Source: Ulota crispa (Eukaryota; Streptophyta; Bryopsida; Orthotrichales; Orthotrichaceae). Taken from it: a stretch of DNA of 64,000 nucleotides. The stretch's first letter is position 1. Every line of letters starts with the position of its first letter. The DNA lies in the NCBI GenBank assembly GCA_963920765.1, contig OY987246.1:19402868-19466867 (forward strand), written 5' to 3'. The notes beneath the pieces are model-generated. The model saw only the letters and a program-made list of their open reading frames with translations, was not told where the DNA came from and did no database searches. Both the position numbers and the translations under genes were made by a program. Below are positions 58,450-64,000 of the stretch, in pieces.

Positions 58450-59370
58450 TTACAAAGGTCATTTTAGTTTTTAGTACATTGAATATTGCATTTAGGTTGC
58501 CTTGACAATTAGATTGCTTTACCATAATAAGTTACCTCATGACTCATCACTTGACCACTCAGAGGCGCATGCAACTCTCTAAATACTTAGATTTCACATG
58601 ATTTATGACTTGGGAGCCACTAGTTTGTTTTTTTTGCAGCTTCATTGTTGTTGATAGGCCCATTAAAAATTATTTGTTGCAGTAGTTTTTCATGAAAACT
58701 ATTGTAGCAGCATTAAATATTTATATTGTGTGAAATGTTGAGAAATTAGTGCAGGGCAACCTCAATGCAATACTCAATGTGGTATGATGGCTCCATAAGT
58801 TTTCATGACATTGACTAGGACCATAAATCAAGCCTAGTAATGGGTATCAAACCTTGATATTTCCCACTCGATAAGTTTGGCTAGGTCTACCCGCAAAACT
58901 CAACCATTTTTGAAAGTTATAAGGCATGATAACTTTATCACCCACCTCTAAAGGTGAGTGACAACTTGAACTAGTTATGGCTTCTTTTTATAAAAGCTAT
59001 CAAATGATCTTGTAGCTCTCTTCTAGCACGCTAACCTCCTCTCACTACTAAATCCTAAATTCTGATTTACGCAATTTTGTGATTTTAAAGAGGTAGGGTG
59101 TCATATTAAAAAGGTAGGGTGTGAATTTAAAGAGGGAGGGTGTGATATTAAAGAGGTTAGTGTGTGATATTAAAGAGGTTGGTGGGTGATATTAAAGAGG
59201 TTGGTGTGTGATATTAAAGAGGTTGGTGTATGATATTAAAGAGGTAGGATGTGATATTAAACATGGCACAACAATTGTATCCATAAAATCACAGAGAATG
59301 AAGATGTGATATTAAAAAGGTGAGGATGTGATATTACAGAGGTGATTGAAATTTTAGTAGTATAATTAGT
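58450..59370. repeat. AT-rich DNA and 21-bp minisatellite
   Basis: From about 59085 to 59270 a unit of about 21 bp, 'gtgtgatattaaagaggttg', is repeated roughly eight times with small changes; looser copies continue to about 59350. The same core appears at 57750-58010. The part 58450-59080 shows nothing recognisable. Confidence 0.7.
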
Positions 59371-59374
59371 AGCA

Positions 59375-62300
59375 ATACTAACCTCACAAACTATCACAGA
59401 CATAGAAATATAAAGATAATCGATAAGAACTAGAAATGAATTTAGAGTCAAGGATGAGGAATAAATAACAAAAGAGGTGAACAACAGCTCCAAAAGATGT
59501 ATTATTGGGTTTGAATAATACTTCAATCTCAACCTCTATATATACTCTGATGTAAAGTAAAAAAAATCTAAAGTAAAAGATATTCTAAAGTCAAAAGTAA
59601 AAGAAAACGAGACGTTCCAAAATATCGTCTCTAACATTATCCCTTCTCAAACGACAAGTCCCAAAGGGAGCCCTAGGCTTATCCAGATAAAGTTGATGAA
59701 ATTCTTGTACTATTTATAGTCTATTTACAAGATTCTTGGCTGGTTCCCACGTTCGCTCATTGATATCATAATCGCTCCAGTGTACCAAATACTATACTTT
59801 GCCTTACCTTTGTCGCGAGTCTAATACTTGTTCGACCTCATATTCATCGTGGTTCTCAATTTCAATACTCGGCGGCGGCGGCGGTTGTGTTCTTTCTGGA
59901 AATTGCGATTGTCAATAAGGTTCTAAAAGAGATACATGAAAAACTTGATGTATTTTCATAGAAGCTGGTAGCTCCAAATAATATCCCACTGGGTTGATCT
60001 GCTTTAGAATGACAAATGGTCCTAATCTCTGGTAGTCTAATTTGTCACATGGCCGCTTAGTCTTAATATTCCGTCGAAGAAGTCATGTCTTATTTCTGAT
60101 TTGAAAATCAGGTGTTTGATTGTGAGATTTGTCCGCAGTTGTTTTGTAAGATTCTTGGACGGATTGTAATTGAAGATTCAAATATCTTGAATTTGCGATA
60201 ATTGCTTTGCAAAGTTGTCAGTTGTTGAGTTACTATTTACTGGTGAATTCAATAGATCAAGCTTTGGATGATAGTCATAATTGGAATAAAATAATCTTTA
60301 TTAAATTGAAGCATGAAGAGTATTGTTGTATGCAAACTCCACTAACAGCAAGTATGTTGTTCAATTGTCTTGCTGATAATTGATACTATATCGTAAAAAT
60401 TGCTCAAAAACTTGATTAACTTGTTCTGTTTAACCGTTAGTTTGAGGATGGAAAACTAAATAAATGTTGATATTCACATTCAATATTTTGAAAACAGATT
60501 TTCAAATCTTTGATATAAATTGGGATCCTTGATCTGATATAATATTGTCTAGTAAATTGTGATATTGATACACATTATTAAGAAATAGTCTTGACATATC
60601 ATCACTTGATGAATTCTTCCTGTATAAGACAAAGTGTGTCATTTTTGTAAATTGATCCACCACAACAAAGATATTATCAAATGAATCTAATGGCGACAAA
60701 TCCGTGATAAAATCCACAGAAACTGAACACCATGGCCAACATAAAATATGCAATGGTTGCAAAAGTCCATAAAGGCAATGCCGAAGATTCTTGGATTGTA
60801 AATAAATGTCACAAGAGGTAGCAAAATCATTCACATCCTTCTATATTTGAAGCCACAAAAAATCTCTAGAAATGAGTTCCGAAATCTTGTTGTATCAAAA
60901 ATGACCCGCAGTTGGGAACTCATAATGGGATTAAAGAACACGAAGTCATGTTAAACTTTTTGGGATGAATTAATGTTCTTCAAAATATAACAAATCTCTA
61001 TTCACCTTAAAATTGTCTTTTTCACCAATGCGTTGTTTGATGCCGAGGGCTACACGATCTTCAATAGTTGCAACGCGCACTTAATTAAGGAACTCCTCAT
61101 CTATAGGTGATAGTATAATCGTAGCGCAAAGGTTTAGGGAGATCATTTAGAGGGTTCATTACAAACTACGTGCATTAAGATTTTGGACCTCCTATTTTAT
61201 GTTCTAAAACTTAAATAAAATGAAAAAAAAAAAAAATGAATAGATTTTTCTATTTTGCAAATTTATGTTTTGAATTATTGATAATTTTATTTGTTAATCA
61301 TAATTAATTACAAATTTGTGAAATAAAACATCATATTGCAAAGTTGAAAACAACTTTTACACCCCTATTTTATATAAAAAAAAACATTTAAAAAAATACA
61401 CAAAAAATCCTTGAAAATGAGGTTCTATTGAAAGTTTATATTTCCTGAATATTGATGCAATGGTGGTTTAAATGTGTTCTCTATAAATATTTGAGTTGAA
61501 AAATATGTCATTTTAGTTCATTTTTCAATTTTCTCTAGATATCATATAATATATTATATAGATTGAAGATTTTTGGTAGTAGAATCATATAATTTTGATT
61601 AAACAATATTCAAAATTGTAGGTTGAAATAATAGTTTATTTAAAAATAAATAGGGGGACAAAAAATCAATTAACTCACGTGGTTAGTTGTAGATACACTA
61701 AATGATCTCCCCAAGCGCAAAGGCAAAATAGTTCTGGTTTTAACAAAGTTCTACGCTGTTGATCAAATATTGTTTCTCCAGCTTTAGGCGCAAGATATGA
61801 TATTTTTGATAAAGCATCAGATAGTCCTTGTTGTTTTCCCGGTCAATATGTGATAACAAAATCAAACCGAAATAGAAACATGTTCCATCGAGTTTGACGT
61901 CGATTTAAAATACCAGATGACATGAAATACTTCAAATTCTTGTGATTTGTATAAACAGTCACCGAGTGCGTAGCTCTTTCAAAGAAATGGCGCTACTCTT
62001 GAAAAGAATTCATAACATAAGAAGTTCATTGTCGTGAATCTCATAATTAATTTCGGCGGCAAAAAATTTCCGAAAATAAAACGCAATTGGATGAAATTTT
62101 TTGTCTTCCTCTAATTGTGAAAGTTCAGCTTTCAAAGCAAAATTTGAGACATTGATTTCCAAAGAGAATGCATTTGAAAAATTTGGGTATATTAGAATTG
62201 AAGCCGTAGTAAATGCGGTTTTTATATCCTGAAAAGCTTTCTCCACTAATGGTCACCAGTTGAGCTTATCTTTACTTGTCAACCGAGTGAATGGAGCAGC

Positions 62301-64000
62301 AACTTGAGAATAGTCTTTGATAAAAATTCAATAGAAGTTAGTAAATCCAAAAAAACATTGTACGTCTCTAATAATCTTCGAAACTTTTCAAGACCAGATA
62401 GTTTCCACTTTCTTATAATCTATCTTCAAACCCTCCGTAGTTGCGATGAATTCCAAAAACTTCATCTCAGTTTGGTGAAATAAATATTTCTCTAGTTTGG
62501 CGTAAAGCCTTCGTTTGCATAATTTCTCAAGGACTAAACAAATGTGCTTTGCATGATCTTTTTCATTTTTGAAAAATACCAAAATGTCATCTAAGTAGAT
62601 GACAACAAAGTTGTTAAAATGCTTCCAAAAGATGTCATTTTTCATGTGTTGAAAGACTGCTGAGACATTTGTAAGACCAAAAGATATAACATTATTCTAA
62701 AAATGGTCATATCTTTTACAAAAGATCGTCTTCCATTCATCTCCTTTTTTTATTTGTACGAGGTTGTAAGCTCCGCATAGGTCAATTTTGGTAAAGATCT
62801 TTGCACTTCCGAGTTGGTTTAAAAGTTCAGAGATCAAAGGTAATGGATAGCAATTTTTTTTGTCAACTTATCGAGACATCGATAATCCACGCATGTTCAT
62901 AAGGAACCATTATTCTTTTTCATAAAGAGAATAGGCGCTCTAGCAGGCAATTTGAAGTGACAAATGAAATTTTTGGCCAAATTTTTGTTAATGTAATTCC
63001 GTAATTCTGCCAATTTCGTTTGTAATAAGTTATGAATTTAGCAAAAATGAGGTTATGTTCATTCTTCAAAGTCTATAGTACAATCATATGGTCAACGTTC
63101 CAGTAGTATGTCAACATTCTTCTTCAAAAAGACATCTTCAAAGTCTTTATATTGCTCCGGGATACTAGCTATTGTGATCTTTTTTTCAGTAGTTGGAGCC
63201 TCATAAATAACAAATGGTGTATCTTGTTTGGCTATTTTTTTAAACGTTTTTGTTCCAATGAACATAGATTTCTTTACTTACGATTTACTAGTTTGTTTGC
63301 TAACAGATTTTTCAACAACTTGTGTAACAAGTTTATTGACTAGATGACTTTTGAGAAAAATCATTTTTTGTAGCTTCCAATTTATTAACGGATTATACTT
63401 TTCTAATCACAAACGACCAAGAATAACATGATTTGACAAAGTTTTGATGACATTGAAGATAATTTGGCTATTATAGCCTTTAAATGTCACCTCTAAAGGC
63501 ATTGTTTTGTATGTGACACTGCCAAAAGATAAAAATTGTCCATCTATCACTTTTACATTGATAGACTGAGATTTCTGAACTAAAAAAAATTTATGACTTT
63601 TAAAAAAAAATTCATCCAAAAATAAGTGGATGCTCATGTATCTAATAGAGCAATTGTTTCAAGTATCTGAAAACCAACCAATAAAGGAATGATAAAGCAA
63701 AAAGCAGGTTGAGCTGAAAAGGAGGAACCTAAATGTTATTGTGAAATTGTATTATCAAGCCGCACGGTTCATATTATAGCTGTCTATCTTCGTTTTCCTG
63801 GATAATGGTAACTTTGATCTTGATAATACGTTGATTCGGCTTTTTTGGGCAATTAAAGACTCTATGGCATCCATTGTTATAATACAAGTATAATCCATCA
63901 TCTATACGACGTTTTTTTTTTTTAGAATGAGATATTTGACACGTATTGCATCAATTTGCATGTCTGTAGTCTCAAATGCAAAATTGGATTACTTGTCGAT
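59375..64000 (-). mobile_element. Ty3/Gypsy LTR retrotransposon fossil, broken, continuing past the right edge
   Basis: Domains occur on the minus strand in Ty3/Gypsy order from right to left: a protease-like region (about 63,400-63,640), reverse transcriptase (about 62,390-63,000, with the YLDD motif), RNase H (about 62,010-62,250) and integrase core (about 60,500-60,840, with DFITDL and ISDQGSQF). A purine-rich tract (59,637-59,648) lies directly before TGTTAGAGACG, the likely inner edge of a 3' LTR that reaches to about 59,375 and has a TATATATAG box. The copy is clearly broken in many places and old. It carries a DNA element insertion at 61,133-61,713. The gag part and 5' LTR would lie beyond 64,000. 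Confidence 0.88.
61133..61713. mobile_element. DNA element inserted in the Gypsy fossil, 581 bp, 10-bp duplication
   Basis: The ends TTTAGGGAGATCATTTAG and CTAAATGATCTCCCCA are inverted, with looser pairing for about 45 bp. The direct repeat AGCGCAAAGG flanks both sides (61123-61132 and 61714-61723). A 9-10 bp duplication and this form suggest a Mutator-like non-autonomous element. The interior is very AT-rich and non-coding. It entered after the retrotransposon did. Confidence 0.85.

Noticed and set aside
1-64000. CRISPR array or prokaryotic operon structure
   Set aside because: Tandem repeats here lack the repeat-spacer pattern, and the genes have introns and plant features.

Overview
The window is nuclear DNA of a land plant. 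The evidence is a complete 15-exon auxin response factor (ARF) gene with plant GT-AG introns, a GC-rich single-exon gene with a plastid-type N-terminus, decayed Ty3/Gypsy sequence, and MITEs of plant types. Intergenic DNA is very AT-rich; exons are clearly GC-richer. Introns are short (about 75-555 bp), which argues against a conifer or fern. The species cannot be fixed from sequence alone; a bryophyte or other seed-free plant is my weak guess.

Layout. 1-3945: two diverged head-to-tail copies of a ~2 kb repeat; one carries a tRNA-like head on the minus strand. 3946-8700: AT-rich DNA, an (AT)n tract, the first TTAA element, a Tourist-like MITE, exon-like scraps and a repeat complex. 8713-9729 (minus): a 338-aa Rossmann-fold protein resembling ketopantoate reductase. 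10-45 kb: no convincing gene; the space is largely filled by short non-autonomous DNA elements and their nested remains. 45.4-54.7 kb (plus): promoter/leader region and the class A (activator) ARF gene, 883 codons, whose 15 coding exons join in frame throughout. 55-59.4 kb: more MITEs, a pogo-like element and minisatellite DNA. 59.4-64 kb (minus): a broken Ty3/Gypsy element, itself hit by a DNA transposon, running off the right edge.

The most unusual content is a large family of elements that begin CCCCTAAAGGACC, end with the reverse complement, and sit in TTAA. I count about 14 more or less whole members in subfamilies of about 920, 940, 720 (foldback) and 640 bp plus a 71-bp miniature, together roughly one sixth of the window. 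A paralogous empty site and one copy flanked on both sides by CTAG support a 4-bp target duplication. This is the behaviour of piggyBac-like (or another TTAA-specific) transposons, which are rarely described in plants; no transposase is present here.

The second notable feature is upstream of the ARF gene: a 36-bp tandem repeat in which each of three units carries the auxin response element GAGACA (TGTCTC on the other strand), with a fourth, inverted TGTCTC 95 bp further on and two G-boxes just upstream. This suggests that the ARF gene may be controlled by auxin and by ARF proteins themselves.
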